A stretch of DNA of 64,000 nt from Cytophagales bacterium (lineage in GTDB: Bacteria > Bacteroidota > Bacteroidia > Cytophagales > Cyclobacteriaceae). Below are positions 1 to 7,041 of the stretch, piece by piece. Below the pieces are notes generated by a model, which was not told where the DNA came from, did not search any database, and worked only from the letters and a program-made list of their open reading frames with translations. The translations under genes were made by a program, and so were the position numbers. The stretch lies in assembly GCA_020402945.1 (NCBI GenBank), contig JADBYQ010000029.1, positions 1-64,000 of the forward strand. The letters are read 5' to 3'. The number at the start of each line of letters is the position of its first letter. The stretch's first letter is position 1.

Positions 1-324
1 AGTCGGGGTAAAGTTGCTGTTACTATACGCCAATAAGCCGGTCGTGGCATTCAATACGGTAACGGGGGCGTAGGTGGCACCGATGGGTACTGTAACGGTT
101 AGCTGGGTACTGGTAGCTGCTGTAACTGTGGCGGCCGTAGCCCCAAAGATAACAATGTTGTTGGCTGGCGTGGTATTAAAGCCTGTGCCAGTGATGGTAA
201 CCGTTGTGCCTGTTGCGCCAGAGGTTGGTGTAAAAGAGGTGATAGTAGGTGGTTGTGCTATAAGCACTGTGGGAAGCCACAAGATAACAAGGAGGGCAAA
301 AGAAGCGAGGGTAGATTTTTTCAT
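1..324 (-). CDS. Exported IPT/TIG-domain protein, N-terminal part (cut by window edge)
   Basis: Reading the minus strand from an ATG at 322-324 gives an open frame that runs off the left edge (108 codons). It starts with a lysine pair and a hydrophobic signal peptide ending near VLIAQ, then an IPT/TIG immunoglobulin-like unit recognisable from PTITSFTPTSGATGTTVTI, a GTGFN turn, and the closing STQLTVTVPIGAT segment. In Bacteroidota such units usually head large secreted proteins with FG-GAP/VCBS repeats or a type IX sorting domain, but that part lies outside the window. Function is unknown; cell-surface adhesion or carbohydrate binding is the general family expectation. Confidence 0.8.
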   Translation of the reverse strand, partial: MKKSTLASFALLVILWLPTVLIAQPPTITSFTPTSGATGTTVTITGTGFNTTPANNIVIFGATAATVTAATSTQLTVTVPIGATYAPVTVLNATTGLLAYSNSNFTPT

Positions 325-646
325 AAGCAGGAGTTAGGTTGTAAACCTATTGAAAACGCACGAGGGTGTCAATACCTATAAAGGAATATTTTTTTGATGT
401 GATAAAAGTTGTAGATGGCGGAAATTTTGAGTGGGCACTCTGGATAGCTTGATTTGATGGGGATTATATCCGCAAAAGTCAAAAAGTGTTGAACGGTTCT
501 TCCAGGGCATAAGTTGATTCGGTTACGTATTTGTGTCCTAAGTGTTAAGTATTCGGCAATTCGGATTTTTTGATTCATCATTAAAAATTGAGAGTGATAG
601 TAGGTGTGAAGAAGACCAACAGCAGGAGGTTCTATCCCATTAGGTA
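325..646. other. Intergenic stretch without a supported gene
   Basis: The stretch between the exported protein and the MITE-like element shows no ORF with recognisable protein character. A 96-codon minus-strand frame exists here but has no family resemblance and takes its first codons from the terminal repeat of the neighbouring element. It may hold the promoter of the minus-strand exported protein. Confidence 0.4.
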
Positions 647-820
647 GGGTGTATTTCAAATTGACGCGCCTTTTCTACCCTCACCCCATTGAGGTCCTAG
701 GTTCACGCAGTTCATCATCCCCTCTCCCTCGGGAGAGGGAGATACAAGCTATAGGGAATGGAAGAATTTAAATGGTTGAGGGCAATGAAGAAAACAACTG
801 CTATAATTTGAAATACACCC
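647..820. repeat. MITE-like element with perfect 16-bp terminal inverted repeats
   Basis: GGGTGTATTTCAAATT at 647-662 is repeated exactly in inverted orientation as AATTTGAAATACACCC at 805-820. Both ends are flanked by GTA, a possible 3-bp target duplication. The 174-bp interior codes for nothing, but contains a strong hairpin at 720-739 with 9-bp arms (CCCTCTCCC / GGGAGAGGG) and a 2-nt loop. Size, terminal repeats and absence of a gene fit a non-autonomous transposable element; no cognate transposase is in the window. Confidence 0.6.
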
Positions 821-847
821 GTAAGGTATAAACCCGCGATTCTATAC

Positions 848-855
848 TATTTTTG
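848..855 (+). promoter_or_regulatory. Putative -7 promoter element (TATTTTTG) of the DUF4258/antitoxin pair
   Basis: TATTTTTG matches the Bacteroidota -7 consensus TAnnTTTG exactly and lies about 20 nt before the ATG at 877, giving a very short leader. Confidence 0.45.
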
Positions 856-876
856 CATACTATAGGATGTGCTGTA

Positions 877-1166
877 ATGATTTGTAAAACTCTTGTTTTC
901 AGTGATCATGCTATTGATCAAATGTTTAAGCGTGCTATTTCGGTCGGGGACGTTAAACACGTAATTGAAACTGGAGAGTAATTAGAGAATATTTAGATGA
1001 CAAGCCTTACCCGAGCTATTTAATGCTCGGTCTTGCAAACTTCAAGAATCTGCACATTGTTGTGGCGAGCGATGAGGGGCTAGCTAAATGTATTGTGGTT
1101 ACGGCCTATGAAGCCACCACTGATGTTTGGGAAAGTGATTTTAGAACAAAAAAGAAAAAACCATGA
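877..1166 (+). pseudogene. DUF4258-type toxin, disrupted by a one-base frameshift
   Basis: From ATG 877 the frame reads MICKTLVFSDHAIDQMFKRA..VIETGE and stops at TAA 979-981. Shifting by one base at 979 resumes the family with IREYLDDKPYPSYLMLG..LHIVVASDEG..IVVTAYE and ends at TGA 1164-1166. The join is typical of DUF4258 proteins (GEVIxxYxDDKPYPSYL), and restoring one G (GAGGTAATT instead of GAGTAATT) heals the frame. DUF4258 is a small RelE/BrnT-like family usually paired with a zinc-finger antitoxin. The last codons overlap the downstream antitoxin start by ATGA, as in an intact operon. It is either a real inactivating deletion or a sequencing error. Confidence 0.75.
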
Positions 1167-1390
1167 ACTGCGTTTTATGCCATAATGGAGCAACGGAAAA
1201 AGGGCTTGTAACCGTAACCCTCGAAAAGAACCAGACCATTGTACTAATCAAGAATGTGCCCGCTGAAGTTTGTACCACCTGTGGCCATTATTATCTTTCG
1301 GATGAAATGACAAAGGTGGTCTTGCAAAAAGGGGGGGACGCGATCACCAAAGGAGCAGAATTGGAGGTCGTAAATTTAAAGGTTGCCTGA
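1163..1390 (+). CDS. YgiT/MqsA-type zinc-finger antitoxin
   Basis: A 75-residue protein starting MNCVLC with two CxxC pairs (CVLC at 3-6 and CTTC at 37-40), the layout of the YgiT-type zinc finger of MqsA-like antitoxins. The segment between them (IVLIKNVPAEVC) is the usual link before the second zinc knuckle, and LSDE follows. No separate HTH domain is present, so it resembles the short zinc-finger-only antitoxins that accompany DUF4258 toxins. It overlaps the upstream disrupted toxin gene by 4 nt (ATGA), implying translational coupling. By family expectation it neutralises the toxin and may autoregulate the operon. Confidence 0.8.
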   Translation: MNCVLCHNGATEKGLVTVTLEKNQTIVLIKNVPAEVCTTCGHYYLSDEMTKVVLQKGGDAITKGAELEVVNLKVA

Positions 1391-1445
1391 GTTCTTTTCA
1401 AGTATTTTGCCTTTCCGGCCAGGCAGGCAATCCCTCATCCCATAC

Positions 1446-1592
1446 CGTCATCGCGAGTGCCTGCGCTGGAAGAGGGAGGGACGAAGCGATCCCCTTCTCG
1501 AAGTTTGAATATCACTACTGGAGATTGCCTCCCTACCCGTAAGGCAGGCTTCGGCCCGACCACAAACCTCGCGCTCGGTGCTCGCAATGACG
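1446..1592. repeat. Intergenic repeat with 12-bp near-perfect inverted ends
   Basis: CGTCATCGCGAG at 1446-1457 mirrors CTCGCAATGACG at 1581-1592 with one mismatch. The interior has GAAGCGATC- and GAGATTGCC-type words seen in many Bacteroidota intergenic repeats and codes for nothing. It separates the antitoxin gene from the DUF4926 gene. Confidence 0.45.
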
Positions 1593-1632
1593 TTTCATCA
1601 TTGACGAGTTGCTATATAAAACGAAGAAGAAA

Positions 1633-1854
1633 ATGAAAAAAGTGGATTTGAAATTACTTGACACCGTGGCTGTTTTAAAAGACGTGCCACAAAAAAGAGT
1701 GGTTTTCGGGCAGGTGGGAACCATTGTGGAGAAATTGGCAGATGGTGTATTTGAGGTGGAATTTGCTGATAAGTTTGGGGAGACGATTGCGGGATTTGCC
1801 GTGAGCCAACAAGATCTAATGCTCGTTCATTATGAGATGGAGTTCAGCGAATAG
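1633..1854 (+). CDS. DUF4926 domain-containing protein
   Basis: A 73-residue protein from ATG 1633 (the frame also opens with TTG at 1609, but the ATG follows a purine-rich GAAGAAGAAA and fits the usual family start). LLDTVAVLKD, GQVGTIVE and GVFEVEFADKFG, then the C-terminal LMLVHY, are the hallmark of DUF4926, a small beta-barrel-like family often encoded beside toxin-like proteins and suspected to be an immunity or antitoxin protein. No partner is adjacent, so here it looks like an orphan. Confidence 0.75.
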   Translation: MKKVDLKLLDTVAVLKDVPQKRVVFGQVGTIVEKLADGVFEVEFADKFGETIAGFAVSQQDLMLVHYEMEFSE

Positions 1855-1944
1855 TAAAATACTAGAATTACCCACTTAGATTCATACCCACAGAAAGCTA
1901 AGATTGATGGCAACGGGTTGTTGGTGAATAGAAACAACTGCGAT

Positions 1945-1999
1945 AAATGACTTGTTCTCAAGTCATTTTATTACTATTTTTGACTTGAACCCAAGTCAA
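1945..1999 (+). promoter_or_regulatory. Twin palindromic operator around a TATTTTTG promoter
   Basis: Two palindromes share the half-sites TGACTTG-N4-CAAGTCA: the first at 1948-1965 (arms extend to 10 bp, 1945-1968), the second at 1981-1998 (arms 8 bp, 1980-1999). Their centres are 33 bp apart, about three helical turns. A perfect -7 element TATTTTTG (1974-1981) lies between and touching the second. The second palindrome ends 2 nt before the ATG of the ATPase at 2002. The geometry suggests an operator where a dimeric protein would block transcription or early elongation. Confidence 0.6.
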
Positions 2000-2001
2000 T
2001 T

Positions 2002-3195
2002 ATGCTGGATCGTCTTTTTACTTTTCAAGCCGCCTTGCTGAAACCTATCACCAACGAGTTTACCCGCACGCTTTCCCAATCCATCCATTGGAAGCAGCGG
2101 ATGCTGGGCATCAAAGGCCTGCGTGGCATCGGCAAAACCACGTTATTGCTGCAACATCTCAAGTATGGTTTAGCGGGCAAAGGACTTTACGTAACTGCTG
2201 ATCACCCCTGGTTTTATGATCATTCACTCCTTGACTTGGCCGAAGAATTCGAGAAAAATGACGGTCGCGCTTTGCTGATTGACGAAATCCACAAGTATCC
2301 TCAGTGGTCTACTCAATTGAAAAATATTTACGATGGACATCCAAGTCTACAGGTCATCTTCACCGCATCGTCTGCATTGGAAATACAAAAAGGCCAGGCT
2401 GATCTCAGTAGAAGGGTGTTATCTTATGAATTGACAGGGCTTTCGTTTCGGGAATACCTGCACTTTTTTCAGCACCAGGTTTATCCCATTTTCAGTCTAG
2501 AGGACATAGTAAAAAACCCGCAAGGCATAATTTCAGCGCTCACTTTTCCAAAAAAAATACTGCCTCTATTTAAAAATTATCTGCGCAACGGCTATTTCCC
2601 TTTTAGCTACCACGAGCCGGAAGGAGATTTTATTATTAAGCTAAATCAAGTACTTAATACTGTACTAGAAACCGACTTGGCCGCAATTGAACGATACACA
2701 GCTGGCAATGTGGTCACCATTAAAAAACTACTGGGCGTACTATCTGAATCCGTGCCGTTTACACCCAACATTGCTTCGCTCGCCAACAAAATGAAACTAG
2801 GGCGCGATACGGTCAACAACTTCATTCAACATCTAGAACGCGCGCGTTTATTCAATTTAATTTACCAACAACCAAAAGGAGTAGCCGCACTTCAAAAACC
2901 GGATAAGATTTATCTGGAAAACACCAACTTTGCTTTTGCGCTCAAAGATCAACCCGATGTGGGGAGCCTTCGTGAAACCTTTTTTTTCAATCAATTGCAC
3001 AATGCGGGTTATATGGTTTCCTTGCCAGCCTCAGGCGATTTTTTGATTAACAAAAAATGGACATTTGAAATAGGAGGATCAGCTAAAAAAGAAAGCCAGC
3101 TAAGAAATACAAAAAATAATTTTCTGGCCTTAGACGGTATTGAAAGTGCCTATCAAAACAGAATACCTCTTTGGCTTTTTGGATTTTTATATTGA
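2002..3195 (+). CDS. AAA_14/DUF4143-type ATPase
   Basis: A 397-residue P-loop ATPase. Walker A is GLRGIGKTT (39-47), Walker B is LLIDEIHKYP (91-100), and VIFTASSA (118-125) is the sensor segment. The C-terminal half contains a winged-helix-like stretch (about 225-290) and ends with the DUF4143-type terminal domain, where the usual PD-(D/E)xK-like residues appear degenerate (TFEIGG near 353-358). Such proteins are widespread in Bacteroidota and mostly uncharacterised. The start ATG follows immediately after a pair of palindromes that flank its promoter, suggesting autoregulation. It is unrelated in sequence detail to the second ATPase at 31801 but shares its architecture and palindrome arrangement. 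Confidence 0.8.
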   Translation: MLDRLFTFQAALLKPITNEFTRTLSQSIHWKQRMLGIKGLRGIGKTTLLLQHLKYGLAGKGLYVTADHPWFYDHSLLDLAEEFEKNDGRALLIDEIHKYPQWSTQLKNIYDGHPSLQVIFTASSALEIQKGQADLSRRVLSYELTGLSFREYLHFFQHQVYPIFSLEDIVKNPQGIISALTFPKKILPLFKNYLRNGYFPFSYHEPEGDFIIKLNQVLNTVLETDLAAIERYTAGNVVTIKKLLGVLSESVPFTPNIASLANKMKLGRDTVNNFIQHLERARLFNLIYQQPKGVAALQKPDKIYLENTNFAFALKDQPDVGSLRETFFFNQLHNAGYMVSLPASGDFLINKKWTFEIGGSAKKESQLRNTKNNFLALDGIESAYQNRIPLWLFGFLY

Positions 3196-3246
3196 AGGAG
3201 GAATTTATTACTCCTACGGCAGCACGTTGATTGCTAACTCTTCAAA

Positions 3247-4122
3247 TTATTTCCCCAACGCCTTCAACATCGTATCTCCAATAAGGGCAGGCGACTCTAC
3301 TACGTGTATCCCACACTCGCGCATGATTTTCATTTTGGCTTCGGCTGTATCGTCTGCACCACCGATGATTGCTCCGGCATGTCCCATTCTGCGTCCTGGA
3401 GGAGCTGTTTGACCAGCGATGAAACCCACTACCGGCTTTTTATTTCCGTTTTCTTTGATCCAACGAGCAGCAACTGGCTCATAGCTACCTCCGATCTCGC
3501 CAATCATGACAATCGCATCGGTCTCAGGATCATTCATTAATAATTCAACCGCATCCTTGGTTGGAGTACCAATAATCGGATCTCCGCCAATACCAATAGC
3601 TGTACTAATCCCTAAACCAGCCTTCACAATTTGATCGGCCGCTTCGTAGGTTAATGTTCCGGACTTCGACACAATTCCGATCCTCCCTTTCTTGAACACG
3701 AAACCGGGCATAATACCCACTTTCGCTTCTCCGGGTGTAATTACACCAGGGCAATTTGGCCCTACCAGTGTCACTTTTTTGTCTTTCACATATTGTTTGG
3801 CAATCATCATGTCCTTTACCGGAATGCCCTCCGTAATTGCTACAATTACTTTGATTCCGCCTTCGGCAGCTTCCATAATAGAATCAGCAGCAAATGCGGG
3901 TGGAACGAAGATGATCGAAACATCAGCCCCTGTTTTTTCAACAGCTTCTTTGACTGTATTAAACACGGGTCTGCCCAAATGAACCTGGCCTCCTTTGCCG
4001 GGAGTAACACCGCCCACTACGTTGGTGCCATACTCAATCATTTGACCTGCATGAAAAGAACCTTCTGAGCCAGTGAATCCTTGAACAATTACGCGGGAGT
4101 CTTTATTAACGAGTACGCTCAT
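3247..4122 (-). CDS. sucD: Succinyl-CoA ligase (ADP/GDP-forming), alpha subunit
   Basis: A complete 291-residue alpha subunit of the TCA-cycle enzyme that interconverts succinyl-CoA and succinate with substrate-level phosphorylation. [11 protein letters not shown] (15-25) is the CoA-binding segment, VGPNCPG the conserved central motif, and GHAGAIIGG carries the phosphorylated histidine (His248). The beta subunit gene sucC is not next to it, as is common in Bacteroidota. A TAnnTTTG promoter lies 21 nt upstream. Length and motifs are canonical. Confidence 0.95.
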   Translation of the reverse strand: MSVLVNKDSRVIVQGFTGSEGSFHAGQMIEYGTNVVGGVTPGKGGQVHLGRPVFNTVKEAVEKTGADVSIIFVPPAFAADSIMEAAEGGIKVIVAITEGIPVKDMMIAKQYVKDKKVTLVGPNCPGVITPGEAKVGIMPGFVFKKGRIGIVSKSGTLTYEAADQIVKAGLGISTAIGIGGDPIIGTPTKDAVELLMNDPETDAIVMIGEIGGSYEPVAARWIKENGNKKPVVGFIAGQTAPPGRRMGHAGAIIGGADDTAEAKMKIMRECGIHVVESPALIGDTMLKALGK

Positions 4123-4142
4123 AAAATAGTAGGGTTAGCTCA

Positions 4143-4150
4143 CAAAATTA
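4143..4150 (-). promoter_or_regulatory. Putative -7 promoter element (TAATTTTG) of sucD
   Basis: On the minus strand TAATTTTG fits TAnnTTTG and lies 20 nt before the sucD start codon. Confidence 0.45.
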
Positions 4151-4265
4151 GGATATTAAAGTTGTCGGGCAAATGAATTAATTGCTGCAAATTCGGAAGT
4201 AATCTTGAATCAGTAACCGGAGCAACCGAGGCAATTTTAATTTAGTCATTCGCTATATATGAGAA

Positions 4266-4298
4266 AGGCGTCAGACCGCTCGAAGCGGTCAGACGCCT
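4266..4298. terminator. Hairpin with 15-bp arms between a membrane protein gene and sucD
   Basis: AGGCGTCAGACCGCT (4266-4280) and AGCGGTCAGACGCCT (4284-4298) pair with one mismatch around a CGA loop. It lies just after the stop codon of the minus-strand membrane protein gene. There is no clear U-run, so it may be an intergenic palindromic repeat that acts as an mRNA 3' end stabiliser rather than a classical terminator. Confidence 0.45.
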
Positions 4299-4312
4299 AC
4301 TGCTTGCAAAAA

Positions 4313-4768
4313 CTACTTGATAAAATTTGGCAAAACGGCATGACCAAAAGAGTACACGGCAAAAGTGAATAAAGTAGACCAAAAAATGGCACTAATTAAC
4401 ATGTAAACAAGAATATTCTCACGCGGCTTATTAGTGCTGAGTGCCAAAAGGGTGCCCCCGATGGGTGTTAATATCAGCGGTGTAAAAAAGGCAATCCCAC
4501 CTAACCCATATTTTCGCATCAGGACTAAGAATTTCCTTCTCAGAATAGACGGATTCGCTGGTGGTTCAAAATAGCCCCGGAAAAAACGTCTCTTCAACCA
4601 ATCTCCAAAATAGGTAAAGGCTACCACGCTGATCATCATTCCCAAAATCGTAGATAAAGATGTAGTAAGCGGATGTAGTTTTAATGCGTAACCCTGTATT
4701 GGACCCAACACAAATTTCAAACAGCTCGAAAGCACTACTGGAATTGCCTTTAAAATCTCTTCAAGCAT
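4313..4768 (-). CDS. Small integral membrane protein (small multidrug export/COG2426-like)
   Basis: A 151-residue protein with about four hydrophobic segments: LSSCLKFVLGPIQGYAL, a TTSLSTILGMMISVVAFTYF helix, GGIAFFTPLILTPIGGTLLAL, and LISAIFWSTLFTFAVYSF. A basic cytoplasmic loop (RRKFLVLMRKYG) precedes the P-rich ILTPIGGT motif. This pattern resembles the COG2426 'small multidrug export' and distantly DedA-like proteins, but transport has not been shown for the family. Its stop is followed by a strong hairpin and its start is 12 nt after the stop of upp on the same strand, so the two are probably co-transcribed. Confidence 0.55.
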   Translation of the reverse strand: MLEEILKAIPVVLSSCLKFVLGPIQGYALKLHPLTTSLSTILGMMISVVAFTYFGDWLKRRFFRGYFEPPANPSILRRKFLVLMRKYGLGGIAFFTPLILTPIGGTLLALSTNKPRENILVYMLISAIFWSTLFTFAVYSFGHAVLPNFIK

Positions 4769-4780
4769 TTTATTTGCCGA

Positions 4781-5428
4781 TCATTTCTTTTTCCCAAAAC
4801 TCAAATCACCCGCATCACCCAAACCGGGTACAATGTAAGACTCAGCATTTAGCTTTTCATCAATAGCCACAGTAAAAAGTGAGAAAGGCACTTTCAACGA
4901 GTCCATTATTCTCTTAATCCCTTCCGGGGCGGCCACGAGTGCAGCAATAAAAACATGCGAAGGGTGACCATACTTTGACAGTTCATTAATCGATCGAATA
5001 AAAGAAAACCCAGTCGCCAACATCGGATCAATCAAAATGACTTGCCTTTTTTCAAGAGAAGGCATCGCCATGTAGCCTAACTCGATCGAGATTTCCTCTT
5101 TCCCTTCCTTTCGATAAGCACCAATAAAGCCAGCGTCTGAGGTATCAAAATAGTTTAAAAAACCTTGAAAGTAGGGCAACCCGGCACGCAGTACCGTTAG
5201 CAAAATGGGTTTCTCCTCTAGAAGCTGCATCTGTGTGGCCTTTAGTGGAGTTTGCACATTGGCCGAACGGTACGACATTTTTTTTGAGATTTCATACGCC
5301 ATAATTTCACCCAACCGAATCATGTTTGTCCGAAACCTAAGCCGATCGCCTTGCTGATTCACATCACGCAACTCTGCCAAAAAATGATTGGCCACCGAAT
5401 TTTGTTCACTTAAAACAAATACATCCAT
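4781..5428 (-). CDS. upp: Uracil phosphoribosyltransferase
   Basis: Salvage enzyme converting uracil and PRPP to UMP. From ATG 5428 the protein has 215 residues; an upstream in-frame start at 5482 was rejected because it would overlap the divergent peptidase gene and add residues unlike the family. The PRPP-binding loop is DPMLATG (134-140), preceded by VILI, and the C-terminal uracil-binding segment VPGLGDAGD is present. VLRAGLPYFQG is the conserved flexible-loop region. The divergent peptidase gene begins 60 nt away. Confidence 0.92.
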   Translation of the reverse strand: MDVFVLSEQNSVANHFLAELRDVNQQGDRLRFRTNMIRLGEIMAYEISKKMSYRSANVQTPLKATQMQLLEEKPILLTVLRAGLPYFQGFLNYFDTSDAGFIGAYRKEGKEEISIELGYMAMPSLEKRQVILIDPMLATGFSFIRSINELSKYGHPSHVFIAALVAAPEGIKRIMDSLKVPFSLFTVAIDEKLNAESYIVPGLGDAGDLSFGKKK

Positions 5429-5487
5429 AAATTCACTTTTATCTGTCGAAAATTTAAGATAAAGTTGTGGATAATGTTGCAAATAAA

Positions 5488-6435
5488 ATGAAAGTCACTT
5501 CGCAAAAAAGCACCAAACAAGACTGGAGCCTGCTAAAACACCTGTGTGAAATCCCGGCTCCGTCAGGGCATGAAAAACCGTTGAGTGATTTTCTACGACA
5601 GTGGATAAAAAAAGAAAAGAAAAAATGGAAGGTTCAGCCAACCATTGTGGCAGGTGAAGAATTTCAAGACTGCCTCATTTTAAAATTTGGAAAACCCAGA
5701 ACAGCCATTTTCGCCCACATGGATAGTATTGGCTTTACCGTTCGCTACTTTAATCAGTTGCTAAGCATTGGCAGTCCGGATGCCGAGATGGGAACAAAAC
5801 TCGTTGGACGCGATAGTCTCGGGCACATCGAATGTGAATTAGAGTTTGATAAGGAAGATCATGCGTTCTACAAATTTGGCAGACCCATCGACCGCGGCAC
5901 TTGTCTCACCTACAAAGTCAATTTTCGCGAAACGAAAGATTACATTGAAACCGCTTATCTCGACAATCGTCTTGGCATTTATAACGCCTTGCAGGTGGCG
6001 TCAACATTAAAAGATGGGGTCATCGTGTTTAGCTGTTGGGAAGAACATGGCGGTGGCTCAGTTGGATACCTGGCAGATTACATCTATCGGAAATGGAAAG
6101 TGAGACAAGCGTTAATTTCCGACATCACTTGGATTACAGAAGGTGTTGAACACGGCAAAGGAGTTGCCATTTCTTTGCGAGACAGAAATATTCCACGCAA
6201 GGGGTTTGTCGATAAGATTATTGCCATTGCCGACAAAAATAAAATTGACTATCAGTTGGAAGTAGAGGGAACTGGTTCGAGCGATGGGGGCGAGTTACAG
6301 AGGAGCCCTTATCCATTTGATTGGTGCTTCGTGGGTGCACCCGAACTGAACCCCCACACGCCCCTTGAGAAAGTACACAAAGGCGACATTGCTAATATGA
6401 TTCAATTATATACCTGCCTGATGAAAGAATTATGA
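5488..6435 (+). CDS. M42-like metallopeptidase (aminopeptidase/deblocking family)
   Basis: A 315-residue cytoplasmic protein from ATG 5488 (a GTG at 5467 is possible). IPAPSGHE is the usual N-terminal motif of M42/M20 enzymes. AHMDSIGF (76-83) carries the first metal-binding His and Asp, LDNRLGIYNAL the second Asp, and SCWEEHGGGSVG the catalytic and bridging Glu pair. GTGSSDGGELQRS resembles the dinuclear-site Asp motif and ELNPHTPLEKVH ends with the last His. All expected ligands seem present, so an active aminopeptidase of the PepA/FrvX type is likely. The protein lacks a signal peptide. Confidence 0.75.
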   Translation: MKVTSQKSTKQDWSLLKHLCEIPAPSGHEKPLSDFLRQWIKKEKKKWKVQPTIVAGEEFQDCLILKFGKPRTAIFAHMDSIGFTVRYFNQLLSIGSPDAEMGTKLVGRDSLGHIECELEFDKEDHAFYKFGRPIDRGTCLTYKVNFRETKDYIETAYLDNRLGIYNALQVASTLKDGVIVFSCWEEHGGGSVGYLADYIYRKWKVRQALISDITWITEGVEHGKGVAISLRDRNIPRKGFVDKIIAIADKNKIDYQLEVEGTGSSDGGELQRSPYPFDWCFVGAPELNPHTPLEKVHKGDIANMIQLYTCLMKEL

Positions 6436-6440
6436 TAGCC

Positions 6441-6971
6441 CTAAAAAGTAAATACTCGGCTAAGCATTGGCGAAGTTAAACTGCCGATGGTCGTAGGGAG
6501 TTGCTCAAATCTTCCATCGTTGAGAAAAAAGACGTTTGCCTTGCTGGTTTCAGGATGAATAATCCAATATTCCTTTATTTGAAATTGTTCATAAAGGTTC
6601 TTTTTGATTTTTAGATCGTAATTCTGATTTCCCTCTGACAAAACCTCTACGACTAAGTCGGGAACTCCATGTATGTGATCGCTGACAATTGACAAATTTT
6701 CGGCTTTCACAAACACAATATCAGGCTGCACCGAATTGGCCTCCTCGTCAAGGTACACATCAAAAGGTGCAACATAAACTTCTCCCAGGTGATTTTTCTC
6801 TACGTGTTCATAAAGCTGACTAAATAACTTACCAATGATACGTTGATGTTTTCGAACAGGTGACGGGCTCATAAAAATATTTCCATTTATCAATTCGGCA
6901 AGAGTTCCTTCTGGAAGCATTTTGTAAACTTCCATAATGGTGCGAGGGGGGCGTTCCACTACTTTATTCAT
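6441..6971 (-). CDS. Uma2 family (DUF820) restriction-endonuclease-like protein
   Basis: A 176-residue protein from ATG 6971, chosen because its start then aligns with the paralog at 44343 and because a promoter element lies 3 nt upstream. PPRTIMEVYKMLPEG, ELINGNIFMSPSP and KHQR open the Uma2 fold. VQPDIVFV and PDLVVEVLSE carry the PD-(D/E)xK-like residues, followed by KIKKNLYEQFQIKEYWIIHPE. Uma2 proteins have a nuclease fold, but a biological role is not established. It stands alone between convergent and divergent genes. Confidence 0.8.
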   Translation of the reverse strand: MNKVVERPPRTIMEVYKMLPEGTLAELINGNIFMSPSPVRKHQRIIGKLFSQLYEHVEKNHLGEVYVAPFDVYLDEEANSVQPDIVFVKAENLSIVSDHIHGVPDLVVEVLSEGNQNYDLKIKKNLYEQFQIKEYWIIHPETSKANVFFLNDGRFEQLPTTIGSLTSPMLSRVFTF

Positions 6972-6974
6972 AGT

Positions 6975-6982
6975 CAAATATA
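6975..6982 (-). promoter_or_regulatory. Putative -7 element (TATATTTG) 3 nt from the Uma2 start codon
   Basis: TATATTTG on the minus strand fits TAnnTTTG and ends 3 nt before the ATG, predicting a leaderless or nearly leaderless mRNA. Confidence 0.45.
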
Positions 6983-7041
6983 AAGAAACGTGAGGATCAA
7001 AAGAAAATAAGTAAGTTTGAAAAGGTCTAAATAGTAAACCC

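Noticed and set aside
74-337. 87-codon plus-strand ORF
   Set aside because: It is antisense to the clear signal peptide and IPT/TIG domain on the minus strand.
369-659. 96-codon ORF on the minus strand
   Set aside because: No family resemblance, low protein-like character, and its start lies in the terminal repeat of the MITE-like element.
4266-4298. Classical intrinsic terminator for the gene at 4313
   Set aside because: The stem is strong but no U-run follows on either strand; listed as a hairpin with uncertain role.
5428-5482. Longer N-terminus for uracil phosphoribosyltransferase
   Set aside because: It would overlap the divergent peptidase start and adds residues unlike the family.
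6441-6971. Uma2 proteins as active restriction enzymes or defence genes
   Set aside because: The nuclease-like fold is known for the family, but there is no methyltransferase or other defence partner beside either copy.
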